This document shows, piece by piece, positions 8,295 through 17,020 of a DNA stretch of 64,000 nt (positions within the stretch are counted from its first letter, which is position 1; each line of letters begins with the position of its first letter). The translations under genes were made by a program, and so were the position numbers. This DNA is from Nocardia concava NBRC 100430 (lineage in GTDB: Bacteria > Actinomycetota > Actinomycetes > Mycobacteriales > Mycobacteriaceae). The notes under the pieces are model-generated. The model was given only the letters and a program-made list of their open reading frames with translations, was not told where the DNA came from and did no database searches. Where the stretch lies: positions 1 to 64,000 of the forward strand of contig NZ_BAFX01000123.1 of assembly GCF_000308815.1 (NCBI RefSeq), read 5' to 3'.

Positions 8295-9758
8295 ATGAAC
8301 ACACCGCGGATCGCCATCGTGGGTGCCGGAATCTCCGGGATCTGCATGGGCGTCGCCCTGCAGCAGGCGGGATTCACCGAGTTCACCATTTTCGAGAAGG
8401 CCCACGATTACGGCGGTACGTGGCGGGACAACAGCTATCCGGGGCTGGTGTGCGATGTGCCCTCGCGGTACTACCAATTCACTTTCGCCATGAATCCCGA
8501 ATGGACGCAGCTGTATTCGGCCGGGCCGGAGATCAAGCGGTATCTGGTCGGGGTGGCGCGCGAGCACGGGCTGCAGGCGCGCACGCGCTTCGGCACCGAG
8601 GTCACCGGTGCGGAGTTCGACGGGACGGGATGGCGGGTCGGCACCTCGGACGGGCAGACCGAACGCTTCGACTTCGTCATGTGCGCGACGGGATTCCTGC
8701 ATCACCCGAACCTGCCGGATATCAAGGGCCTGGACGAATTCGGCGGCACCGTCATGCATTCCGCGCGTTGGCGGCACGAGATCGCGTTGGACGGCAAGCG
8801 CGTCGGCGTGATCGGAACCGGCTCCACCGGGACACAACTGGTGAGCGCGCTGGCGGGGCGGGTGCCGGAAGTCGTGCTGTTCCAGCGCACTCCGCAGTGG
8901 ATCCTGCCGACGGTCAATCGCGCGTACTCGCCCGTGGCGAAGACGCTGTACCGGCTGCTGCCCGCGCTGGGTGTGGTGCCGTACTGGTTCAATCGCGCGG
9001 CGTTCGCGGTCTTCTCACAGGGGCTGGTGCATCCGGGCCGGGTGCGCCGGTTCATCCAGTGGGTGGTGGAGCGAAACCTGCAGTCCGTCAAGGACCCTGA
9101 GCTGCGCCGCAAGCTGACGCCGGATTATCAGGCTATGTGCAAGCGGCTGGTGGTGTCGGATCGCTTCTACAAGGCGGTGCAGCGACCCGACGTGTCGCTG
9201 GTGACCGAGGGCATCGACCATATCGAGAAGCGCGGCGTGGTCACCGCGGACGGGCAGCTGCACGAGCTCGACATCCTGGTGTTGGCAACAGGATTCGATT
9301 CACAGGCCTTCATGCGCCCGATGGCGATCACCGGCACCGAGGGTCGCACCCTGGACCACGCATGGGCGGAAGGCCCAAGAGCCTTCGAGGGCGTCATGAT
9401 GCCGGACTTCCCCAACCTGTTCATGCTCGTCGGCCCGCACAGCCCCTTCGCCAACCACCCGCTGACCGCCGTGGCGGAGGCCCAGTCCGCCCGCATCGTC
9501 ACCTGGCTGAAGCGCTGGCAGGCAGGCGAATTCACAACCATCGCCCCGACCCGCGCCGCCACCGACCGCTACAACGCGCGCATGCGCGCGGCAGCCCCGA
9601 GCACGGTCTGGACCACCGGCTGCACCAGCTGGTACCTCGGCAAGGACGGCCTGCCCGCGCTGTGGCCCTGGACCCCCGGCCGCTACGAAAAGCTGATCCG
9701 CAGTACCCCCGACCCGGCTGACTACGAGCTAGGGCAGCGCGTCGAGAGCCGAAATTGA
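8295..9758 (+). CDS. Flavin-containing Baeyer-Villiger monooxygenase
   Basis: A 487-residue FAD/NADPH enzyme that inserts oxygen next to a ketone to give an ester. FAD-binding GAGISG is at residues 10-15 and NADPH-binding GTGSTG at 174-179. The Baeyer-Villiger fingerprint FxGxxxHxxxW is intact (FGGTVMHSARW, residues 149-159). The ATG at 8295 is preferred over an in-frame start at 8232 because the Rossmann motif then begins right after the N-terminus. The downstream esterase (9894) would hydrolyse the ester product, and the divergent dehydrogenase could supply the ketone. Confidence 0.92.
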   Translation: MNTPRIAIVGAGISGICMGVALQQAGFTEFTIFEKAHDYGGTWRDNSYPGLVCDVPSRYYQFTFAMNPEWTQLYSAGPEIKRYLVGVAREHGLQARTRFGTEVTGAEFDGTGWRVGTSDGQTERFDFVMCATGFLHHPNLPDIKGLDEFGGTVMHSARWRHEIALDGKRVGVIGTGSTGTQLVSALAGRVPEVVLFQRTPQWILPTVNRAYSPVAKTLYRLLPALGVVPYWFNRAAFAVFSQGLVHPGRVRRFIQWVVERNLQSVKDPELRRKLTPDYQAMCKRLVVSDRFYKAVQRPDVSLVTEGIDHIEKRGVVTADGQLHELDILVLATGFDSQAFMRPMAITGTEGRTLDHAWAEGPRAFEGVMMPDFPNLFMLVGPHSPFANHPLTAVAEAQSARIVTWLKRWQAGEFTTIAPTRAATDRYNARMRAAAPSTVWTTGCTSWYLGKDGLPALWPWTPGRYEKLIRSTPDPADYELGQRVESRN

Positions 9759-9894
9759 TGCGCGAGCCTGAGACCATGCGAAGAGCCGAAAGTCGTGCAG
9801 GGGGCCAGAGGTGATGCGGACAGCCGACGGGAAGTGGAGGGCCGTGGGTGATCCCGAGAGCCGAATGCGGTGTGGAGCGCTGGGGGTGAGGTCG
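9745..9894. repeat. Degenerate tandem repeat, about 37 bp x 4
   Basis: Four imperfect units begin at 9745, 9782, 9820 and 9857, each opening with A(G/C)AGCCGA and continuing with GTG-rich sequence. Unit lengths are 37, 38, 37 and about 38 bp. They run from the last codons of the monooxygenase to the start codon of the esterase, filling the whole intergenic gap. Confidence 0.65.
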
Positions 9895-10835
9895 TGGAAG
9901 TAGCGTTCTGGCGCTTCGTCTCTCGTGCGGTCGGCCGCTGGTGGTTCGGCCCGGCGCCCGATTGGTCCCGGGTGCGCGCCCGGGTCGGAGCGGGCACCAC
10001 CTTTGCCCGCGCGCCCAAGGGGGTCGCCGTCGAGACCAGTCGACTCGGCGGCGTCCCGGTCGAAACCCTCACGCCGCGAAGCGCTCCCGACGATGCCGCG
10101 GTGCTCTATCTGCACGGCAGCGGCTATGTCATCGGCATGCCGCGCATGGTGCGGACCCTCACCGGCGCTATCGCGGCGGCCATGGGCACGACCGTGTACG
10201 CGCTCGACTATCGGCTGGCTCCCGAGGATCCGTATCCGGCCGCCATCGACGACACGATGGCCGCCTACCGCGCTCTGCTCGCCCAGGGCATTCCGGCCGA
10301 ACACATTGCGGTGGTGGGCGATTCGGCGGGCGGCGGACTGGCCCTCGACCTTGCCCTGCGGCTGCGCGACAAGCACTGGCCGCAGCCCGCGATCCTGGGG
10401 TTGATCTGCCCGGTGCTGGATCTATCGGCGGATTCTTCTGCCTTCCACTGCGATCCGAGCCGCGAACCCCTGCTGAATCCGCCCCTCATGGCCCAGTTCA
10501 TGGACGCGTATCTGCCCGGTGTGCCCGAGGCCGAACGCCGCGCCCGGTCCCCGCTCTACCGCGATATCACCGGGCTCCCGCCCATCGTCCTGCATTCGGC
10601 GGGCGATGATCTGCTGGCCGGGGATGCTCGTCGCTTCGCCGAGTATGCGACGAAATCGGCGGCGCCCCTGCGTCATCGGGAGTATCGCAGGCTGTGGCAC
10701 GTTTTCCACGCCATGCCGATGGCTGCCGCCCGCGAGGCCGTCGCCGACCTCTCGATCGCCCTGTCCGACGGCATCGACGGGCGACCGCACCGGCCACCGC
10801 GCCCGGGCACCGACCGGTTCCGCGCCGGGCGCTGA
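9894..10835 (+). CDS. HSL-type alpha/beta hydrolase (esterase/lipase)
   Basis: A 313-residue hormone-sensitive-lipase-family esterase. The oxyanion motif is HGSGYV, a variant of HGGG/HGGA. The nucleophile motif is GDSAGGG, the acid is in HSAGDDLLAGDA, and the His is in WHVFHAMP. The start is GTG 9894 (VEVAFWRFVSR), preceded by GGGGGTGAG. It follows the monooxygenase on the same strand and probably cleaves its ester products. Stops of this gene and the TetR gene are 4 bp apart, converging. Confidence 0.87.
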   Translation: MEVAFWRFVSRAVGRWWFGPAPDWSRVRARVGAGTTFARAPKGVAVETSRLGGVPVETLTPRSAPDDAAVLYLHGSGYVIGMPRMVRTLTGAIAAAMGTTVYALDYRLAPEDPYPAAIDDTMAAYRALLAQGIPAEHIAVVGDSAGGGLALDLALRLRDKHWPQPAILGLICPVLDLSADSSAFHCDPSREPLLNPPLMAQFMDAYLPGVPEAERRARSPLYRDITGLPPIVLHSAGDDLLAGDARRFAEYATKSAAPLRHREYRRLWHVFHAMPMAAAREAVADLSIALSDGIDGRPHRPPRPGTDRFRAGR

Positions 10836-10839
10836 CGGT

Positions 10840-11403
10840 TCAGACGAAGGCGCGGCTGATCACCGGCACCACGAATTCCTCGAGCATGGCCCGCTCCTCG
10901 TCCTCGTCGCGGCCGGGCGCGGCGAGGAACGAGACGATGATGCGGGTCAGCCAGCGCGCCAGGCGGCTGCGTTCCGGATCGGTGAGGGCGGTGGGTGTGA
11001 ACAGGCCCGCCGCAATGGATTCGATGACATCGGAGTCCTGGCTGATGCGCCCCGCCGCGCCGGATTCGCCGGGGCGGAACCAGGCGATGAGCATGGGGTC
11101 GGCGCGAACGGCGGCTATCGACCCGAGCATTGCGGCGACGATCCGCTCGCCGGGATCGGCGATCTCGCCAACCTTCTGGAAGACATCGGCAGCAATGCGG
11201 CGGGTCGCGCGGTGGACGAAGGCGAGGCGCACGGCCTGTCGGTTCTCGAAGTACCGGTAGAGCGTCGCGCGGGAACACCCGGCGGCCTTGGCGATGTCGC
11301 CCATGCCCACCGCGGTGACCCCGCGCTCGGCGAACAGCCGCGCAGCGGCGTCGAGGATCCGCTCGGCAGCCAGGTCCGCGCGATCCTCAGCCAGCCAGCC
11401 CAT
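10840..11403 (-). CDS. TetR-family transcriptional regulator
   Basis: 187 residues. The N-terminal DNA-binding domain has the TetR pattern ILDAAARLFAERGVTAVGMGDIAKAAGCSRATLYRYFENRQAV (residues about 16-58, abbreviated here to its ends). The remainder is a helical ligand-binding and dimer domain. The start ATG 11403 has AAGGAG 5 bp upstream. It lies downstream of the P450 gene on the same strand (89-bp gap) and likely controls the P450 and perhaps the neighbouring monooxygenase genes. Ligand unknown. Confidence 0.9.
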   Translation of the reverse strand: MGWLAEDRADLAAERILDAAARLFAERGVTAVGMGDIAKAAGCSRATLYRYFENRQAVRLAFVHRATRRIAADVFQKVGEIADPGERIVAAMLGSIAAVRADPMLIAWFRPGESGAAGRISQDSDVIESIAAGLFTPTALTDPERSRLARWLTRIIVSFLAAPGRDEDEERAMLEEFVVPVISRAFV

Positions 11404-11492
11404 GGCTCTCCTTCCCATCGAGTGGCACATCCTGGAGCCGAATTCCGGGCAATTGAGACCAATCGCCTCCAGGGTGTGCCTCTCGGCGAATG

Positions 11493-12728
11493 CTAGGGGG
11501 TGGGGTGGAAGGGGACGGAGACGGGCCAGCGGACGTAGTTGCCGTGGGACCACTGCACGGCGTCGAGGTCGACGGTGAAGTCGGGGCAGCGGGAGAGGAG
11601 TTCCTCCAGCGCCACGCGGGCCTGCATGCGCGCCGCCGCCGCGCCCAGGCAGTGGTGGTGGCCGTGGCTGAAGGTCATGATGCGCTTGGGGTTGCGGCGG
11701 ACGTCGAGTTCGGCTGCAGTGGGGCCGAATTCGCGTTCGTCGCGGTTGGCCGAGCCGTAGAGGAGCAGGACCTTGCGGCCGGCGGGGATGGTGACGCCGT
11801 GCAGTTCCACGTCGCGGGTGGTGGCGCGGGCCAGGCCCTGGACGGGGGAGGTCATGCGGAGGAATTCCTCGATGGCGTCCGGGATGAGGGCCGGGTTCTC
11901 GACCAGCAGGCGGCGCTGGTCGGGGTTGGCGGTGAGCAATTGCACCGCGCCGCCGAGGTTTCCGGTGGTGGTGTCGTTGCCGCCGGTGATCATGGTGAAG
12001 GCGAAGCCGAGGATCGCGACGATGCCCTCGTTGTCGCCGTCCGCGCCGAGGCCCGAGGCGAGCAGGTGGGAGATGGTGTCGTCGCCGGGTTCGGCCCGCC
12101 GCCGCTCGATGAGTTCGGCGAAGTAGGCGGCCAGTTCGCCGACGGCGGTGAAGCCGTCCTGTCCCCCGGCGGCCAGGCCTGCGCCCTCGACCGCGCCGCC
12201 CACGATGCGCTCGGTCCAGCCGTCGAACTTGTCCCAATCCTGTTCCGGGACACCGAGGTAGTGGGCCACGACCATGGTGGGCAGCGGCTTGAACAGGTCC
12301 TTGACGATGTCGCCCCCACCGGCGGCGCGCAGGCGTTCGATGCGTTCGACGATGAACTTACGCACCGCGGGCTCGACCGAATTGACCTGGCGCGGTGTGA
12401 ATCCCGGGGATACCCGGCGGCGGAAGTCGGTGTGCTCGGGCGGGTCCATGAAGACGAACGGCTTGACCGGTCCCAGGATCGCGGACACCAGGTCGGCGTA
12501 GTCGACGGTCAACCCGGAGGCCGAGGAGAAGACCTCCGGGTTGCGCGCGGCCGCGTACACGTCCTCGTGGCGGGACAGGACGTAGAAGTCGTCGGATTCG
12601 CGACCCTCCGGGATCGACCGGTGGACCGGATCATGGTCGCGCAGTTGGGAATACATGGGGTAGGGATCGCGCCAGGTTGCCCCGGACCGCAGCTCGAATC
12701 GCACCGCATGAGACGCCGTTGAACTCAT
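11493..12728 (-). CDS. Cytochrome P450
   Basis: A 411-residue soluble haem monooxygenase. The I-helix motif GGNDTT replaces the usual AGxDTT, the K-helix ExxR is EEFLR, and the haem loop is FSHGHHHCLG with the thiolate ligand Cys360. The length matches actinobacterial class I P450s, which need separate ferredoxin and reductase; neither is next to it. The ATG at 12728 (MSSTASHAV) is chosen over a TTG at 12746. Subfamily and substrate cannot be set from sequence alone. Confidence 0.93.
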   Translation of the reverse strand: MSSTASHAVRFELRSGATWRDPYPMYSQLRDHDPVHRSIPEGRESDDFYVLSRHEDVYAAARNPEVFSSASGLTVDYADLVSAILGPVKPFVFMDPPEHTDFRRRVSPGFTPRQVNSVEPAVRKFIVERIERLRAAGGGDIVKDLFKPLPTMVVAHYLGVPEQDWDKFDGWTERIVGGAVEGAGLAAGGQDGFTAVGELAAYFAELIERRRAEPGDDTISHLLASGLGADGDNEGIVAILGFAFTMITGGNDTTTGNLGGAVQLLTANPDQRRLLVENPALIPDAIEEFLRMTSPVQGLARATTRDVELHGVTIPAGRKVLLLYGSANRDEREFGPTAAELDVRRNPKRIMTFSHGHHHCLGAAAARMQARVALEELLSRCPDFTVDLDAVQWSHGNYVRWPVSVPFHPTP

Positions 12729-12740
12729 GAACCGACGGTA

Positions 12741-12762
12741 AGACAAAACTCACCATCTGTCT
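12741..12762. promoter_or_regulatory. Inverted repeat AGACA-N12-TGTCT upstream of P450
   Basis: Five-bp arms at 12741-12745 and 12758-12762 lie 13 bp upstream of the P450 start. They share the AGACA/TGTCT half-site with the palindrome at 8270-8281 (AGACACGTGTCT), so one TetR regulator could act at both. Weak evidence. Confidence 0.35.
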
Positions 12763-12770
12763 AGAACTTG

Positions 12771-15359
12771 TTACAAAACGCGGAATCGGACCGGATGGGC
12801 CAGCGAGCGGCCCGCGGCGTCGAGGTGATGCAGGGCGTAGGTTCCGCGTCCGAGTCCGTTCGCGGGGAAGATCACCTCGTCGCGGGTGACGCCGTCGCTC
12901 AGGGGCAGGGTGTTCAGGGCCGTGGTCGCCGACACCGTGCGGATGAATCCGCCGGATTCGGGGTAGACCGCCAGGCTGTGCCCGGTCCTCGGGGTCGCGA
13001 GGCTGTAGCTGACGACGAGATCGCGGCCCGGCTCGTACATCGAGCGGTCCAGCAGCAGGCGATCGAACGGGGCGGCATCGTCGGCCGTCGTGCCCTCGAC
13101 TCCGGTTTCGACGAATCCTCGTACCCGGCACAGGAATCCGGCATCGAGATCAACGGTTGCCGTGAGGTCGTACCACCCCGCACCCTCGGCGTCGGTGTCG
13201 CAGGGCATGTCCCGCCGCTCGGTCTTGCCCGCACCCACCTCGATGGTCCAGGGGCCATCGCCTCGATAGGCATTCGCGACCACCCGGATCGAAACCGGTT
13301 GCGTCCCAGCGTTCTCGAACGACCAGGCGAGCTTGCGCGCGCCCGAGGTCGCGGCGGTCACGGTGACTCGCAGTGCGGCGCAGGGCCCTTGGAGATCCCC
13401 GGCGAAACGGCGCTGAAAGCCGTCGGGGCCGTACAGCGTGTAGTCGTAGCGTCCGTTCACGGCCGGAAACTCGTGGGTGACCGTGCCGCCGCCGGTGACA
13501 TCGAAGCGGGTCGGCGTGTAGTCGGCGACGAAGGCGTTCGGATGCACCCGGCAGTGCGCCGCGCCGGTGCCGCCATTGTCGATGGTGAGCGTGATCGCGC
13601 CGGTGCCGTTCGGGGCGCAGCGGGCCTGCAGCTGGTACGGCAGCGGCACCCGTGCCCGGCGGCCGCTCTGCTGCTTGGGCATCCGCTGCACGAACGGAAG
13701 CGGTTGCGCCGCACCGGACATCGACTGGTCGGCACGCGCGGCGGTGGCCGGGAGGATGAGGCTGCGTTTCGCACCGAAGTCGAACAGCGAGGACAGGTCG
13801 CCGCACATCTGGCGTCGCCACGGGCTGATATTCGGTTCGGCCACACCGGTGACGCGTTCGAGGAACTTCAAAACCGAAGTGTGGTCGAACAATTCGGAGC
13901 AGACCGCCTGTTTGCTCCACGGCGAGACGATGATCGCCGGGGTCCGCGCCCCGAGGCCGACATTGTGCTGCCCGAAGTACTCGCCGGCGGTGCCGGGCGG
14001 CGGGGTCGGGGCGGGGACGTGGTCGAAATAGCCGTCGTTCTCGTCGTAATTGAGGATGAAGACGGTCTTGTTCCACACGTCCGGATGTTCGGCGAGCGCC
14101 TCCAGCACGCCGTGGACCAGGGCCTGGCCATTGCGCGGGCCCATGACCGGGTGCTCGCAGTCGACGTAGGGCGCGACGATCCAGGACACCGTGGGCAGCT
14201 TGCCCGTCGCGACATCGGTGCGGAAGGACTCCACCAGCGTGCCCGAGCGGGCCCGCAGCAGCCCTTGCTCAACCAGCGTCCGCTGCCCCGGCGTCAGCTC
14301 GTCCATGCCGCGCTTCAGGTCGGCGGCATAGGCGGGCTCCAGGCTCGGATCCCGTTGCAGGTCACTGTAGTACCGGAAGAAGTTCTCGAAGGCGAGCCCG
14401 CCGCCGCCATTGGTGTACTTCAGCGCCGAGCGCGCGGCATCGCGGAACGGCAGGAAGAAGTCCAGCGCGTTGTCGGTGTAGTTGTCCCACTCCTGATAGA
14501 CCCGCCAGCCGATGCCGCGTTCCTGGAGCCGTTCGGCGTAGGTGGTCCAGGGCAGTCCGAAGATGACGTCGTTGACGTAGCGCCCGGCGTCGGGGCTCAA
14601 AAGCGCGTCGTAGAGGAACAGATTGCCGCTGCGCGGGGTGACCATCCCGGCCAGCGCCTGGGCCACCGATTGCGGCAGCGCGCTGGTCACGCCGTGCACC
14701 AGGCCCAGTACGGCGTCCACGATCCCGGCCACCGGCAGGCTGCGCATCCAGCGCAGCTTCGAATCGTCGGCGAACAGCGAGACCTGCAGTGATTCCGCGT
14801 AATTGTCCAGGGCGAGGGGGTTCTGCACGGTGCCGCTGAACAGGTACATGCGATTGGGGTCGGTGGGCCCGTTGACCGAGCAGTGGTAGCCGTCCAGGAC
14901 GGTGAACGCCTCGGCCAGCTGGTAGTAGAAGGCGAGGCTGTCGCGGTCGTAGCCGACCATGGTGCCCTCGCCCTTGGCGGCGATCCAGGCGTCGTGGCGG
15001 CCCGACGCGAAAGCGTCATGGCCGGTGCGGGTTCCGTGATCGGTGCCGTCGATGTTCTGCAGCGTGGTGAGATACGGCAGCACGGTGCGCCCGCCGTCGG
15101 GCTGATGGAAGACCGAGCGTCCGGTGGACAGTTGCAGCGCGTTGAGGTCGGCGTAGCCGCGGACCCCGGCCATGCCGCCGTAGTAGTGGTCGAAGGACCG
15201 GTTCTCCTGCATGAGGATCACCACGTGCTCGATGCGGTCCCAGCCGCCGGGCGGGGCCGGTTCCGCCCAGGCCTGAACCAGGCTCGGCGGGAGCATCGAC
15301 ATGGCTCCGGCCGCACCACCCAAGTGCGCGGCGTGCTTCAGAAAGCGCCTCCGATCCAT
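12771..15359 (-). CDS. Tat-exported phospholipase C (phosphocholine-specific type)
   Basis: 862 residues. The N-terminus MDRRRFLKHAAHLGGAAGAM is a twin-arginine signal (RRRFLK). The phosphoesterase domain starts with IEHVVILMQENRSFDHYYGG, the catalytic-Thr region is replaced by the typical ENRSFDHYYG metal site, and NYDENDGYFDHVPAP and SPWSK are conserved phospholipase C motifs. Two C-terminal beta domains (DUF756-like) follow about residue 620. The length agrees with bacterial non-haemolytic phospholipases C. The start is ATG 15359 with GGGGAG 3-4 bp upstream. It acts outside the cell on phosphatidylcholine or sphingomyelin, giving phosphate or host-lipid access. Confidence 0.92.
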   Translation of the reverse strand: MDRRRFLKHAAHLGGAAGAMSMLPPSLVQAWAEPAPPGGWDRIEHVVILMQENRSFDHYYGGMAGVRGYADLNALQLSTGRSVFHQPDGGRTVLPYLTTLQNIDGTDHGTRTGHDAFASGRHDAWIAAKGEGTMVGYDRDSLAFYYQLAEAFTVLDGYHCSVNGPTDPNRMYLFSGTVQNPLALDNYAESLQVSLFADDSKLRWMRSLPVAGIVDAVLGLVHGVTSALPQSVAQALAGMVTPRSGNLFLYDALLSPDAGRYVNDVIFGLPWTTYAERLQERGIGWRVYQEWDNYTDNALDFFLPFRDAARSALKYTNGGGGLAFENFFRYYSDLQRDPSLEPAYAADLKRGMDELTPGQRTLVEQGLLRARSGTLVESFRTDVATGKLPTVSWIVAPYVDCEHPVMGPRNGQALVHGVLEALAEHPDVWNKTVFILNYDENDGYFDHVPAPTPPPGTAGEYFGQHNVGLGARTPAIIVSPWSKQAVCSELFDHTSVLKFLERVTGVAEPNISPWRRQMCGDLSSLFDFGAKRSLILPATAARADQSMSGAAQPLPFVQRMPKQQSGRRARVPLPYQLQARCAPNGTGAITLTIDNGGTGAAHCRVHPNAFVADYTPTRFDVTGGGTVTHEFPAVNGRYDYTLYGPDGFQRRFAGDLQGPCAALRVTVTAATSGARKLAWSFENAGTQPVSIRVVANAYRGDGPWTIEVGAGKTERRDMPCDTDAEGAGWYDLTATVDLDAGFLCRVRGFVETGVEGTTADDAAPFDRLLLDRSMYEPGRDLVVSYSLATPRTGHSLAVYPESGGFIRTVSATTALNTLPLSDGVTRDEVIFPANGLGRGTYALHHLDAAGRSLAHPVRFRVL

Positions 15360-15507
15360 GATCTCCCCTACGAGCATAGGAACGGCTATCACCGAGGATC
15401 GCCGACCGAGCTTGGGGGTTCGTGGCGGTGAGGGGGATCAGCAATGAAGGGTCAGTTAATCATTGGCTCCGGAAGTCGCGGATCGGTCACGTGGGATTCA
15501 CTCCTGT

Positions 15508-16644
15508 TCAGCCGCCGTTGTCCTCGGTGCGTACCAAGACGAATACCAGCTCTGTATCGCCGATGCGGAGCACCGCGCCGTCGGAGAGCAGACCGCTGTC
15601 CATGACGCGCTGGCCGTTGATGAAGACGCCGTTGGAGGAGTTCAGATCCTTCACCATCCAGGTGTTGCCGTTGTCGATGACGAGCGCGTGGTGGCGGCTG
15701 ACCCGGCCGTCGGGCAGCGCGATGTCGTTGTCGGACAGGCGTCCGATGCGGGTGGTGGAGCCGACCACCGGATAGACGTGGCCGAAGCGGTCGCGCAGCA
15801 GCGCCTGCGGTTCGTGCCAGCTGCGGTCCACGATGGTGGTGGCGCGGGTGGCGGAGGCCGCGCCGACCGCGCGCACGCTCAGCGGATCCTGGCGCAGGAT
15901 GCGGGATTCCAGTTCGCGGATGCGGTGGCCGGGATCGATGCCGAGCTCCTCGGCGAGGATGGCGCGCAGGCGGCGGCCCGCCTCGAGGGCATCGGATTGG
16001 CGACCGGTCATGTAGAGCGCGGTCATCAGCTGCTCCCAGAGCGATTCGCGCAGTGGATGTTCGCGCACCAGCAGGTTGAGTTCGGCCACCACGTTCTCGG
16101 CGCGGCCCTGGGCGATATCGGCCTCGGCGCGAGCTTCGATGACGCCGATGCGTTCGTCGTCGAGGGCCACCGCGTAGGCGTCGGCGAAACCGAGGCCGCG
16201 CAGGTCCGACAGCACCGGGCCCCGCCACTGGGCCAGGGCCTCGGACAGGGCGGAGGTGGCGGCGGCGAAGCGGCCCGCGGCCAGGGCGCGCATGCCGTTC
16301 TCGCGGCGGGCGCGGAAGCGGAAGACGTCGCAGGCGGCGTCGTCGACCACGATGCGGTAGCCGGTGCCCATGTGCTGCAGCATGTTCCGGGCGTCGATGC
16401 CGCCGTCGCGCAGGGGCTTGCGCAGATTGGAGACGATGGCGTGCAGGCTGACCCGGACATCGGGCGGCGGATTGTCCTCCCAGACCGCGCTGGCCAGGGA
16501 CTCGACCGATACCGGCCGGTTGGCATTGATCGCGAGATAGGCCAGCACCGCGCGCTGCTTGGGCCCGCCCAGCTGCTGCTCCACCCCGTCGATGGTCAGC
16601 CGCACCGGCCCGAGCACCCCCACCTGCGCCCGCACCTCACCCAT
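15508..16644 (-). CDS. SARP-family regulator with C-terminal FHA domain (EmbR-like)
   Basis: 378 residues in three parts: an OmpR-like winged helix (about 1-95, GPKQRAVLAYLAINANRPVSVE), a BTAD helical repeat domain (about 100-250, LREHPLRESLWEQLMTALY-like), and an FHA phosphothreonine-binding domain (about 290-378; GR-LSDNDIALPDGRVSRHH and NSSNGVFING). The same order is found in EmbR of mycobacteria, where the FHA domain docks onto phosphorylated Ser/Thr kinases. The start is ATG 16644 with GGAGG 6 bp upstream. No kinase gene is adjacent. The target genes are unknown. Confidence 0.9.
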   Translation of the reverse strand: MGEVRAQVGVLGPVRLTIDGVEQQLGGPKQRAVLAYLAINANRPVSVESLASAVWEDNPPPDVRVSLHAIVSNLRKPLRDGGIDARNMLQHMGTGYRIVVDDAACDVFRFRARRENGMRALAAGRFAAATSALSEALAQWRGPVLSDLRGLGFADAYAVALDDERIGVIEARAEADIAQGRAENVVAELNLLVREHPLRESLWEQLMTALYMTGRQSDALEAGRRLRAILAEELGIDPGHRIRELESRILRQDPLSVRAVGAASATRATTIVDRSWHEPQALLRDRFGHVYPVVGSTTRIGRLSDNDIALPDGRVSRHHALVIDNGNTWMVKDLNSSNGVFINGQRVMDSGLLSDGAVLRIGDTELVFVLVRTEDNGG

Positions 16645-17020
16645 CGCCGACCTCCCGCCCGGCCCCGCTTCTCGCCCGTCACTGTAACTTTCCACGGCCG
16701 CCCCGCCCATCGCATCCAACGATTTCCTCCACCGACCAGGTCGGTTCCCGGCCCGAATTCGTTCCACCCGGCCCGGCTGGTGTCGAGAATGCACCGATGC
16801 GGGCATCCCGGAAAGAGTGCCTGCACCACCGCATTCGCACCGATTCCGCACGTTTCCGGCGGAGGGTCGCCGGCGCGAACGGCCGAAAGGGCGCCCGGGA
16901 TGGGCGCCCTTTCGAGGAGTCGTACCGCGCGGTGGCTGTCGTGGTGCGCGGACCCCGTTCATCTCGGGGACCGCGCCCGGTGACATCGGCGGGCGCGCAT
17001 GGTTTCTCCGTTCGGCGGTG
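16645..17020. other. 376-bp intergenic region
   Basis: Promoter side of the SARP/FHA gene and downstream side of the His-rich gene. It holds one strong hairpin (16885-16913). No credible coding sequence was found. Confidence 0.6.
16885..16913 (-). terminator. Perfect 12-bp stem hairpin
   Basis: GAAAGGGCGCCC (16885-16896) and GGGCGCCCTTTC (16902-16913) form a perfect stem with a 5-nt loop, about 110 bp beyond the stop of the His-rich protein gene. There is no long T-run, as is common in actinobacterial terminators. It may work in either direction. Confidence 0.7.
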
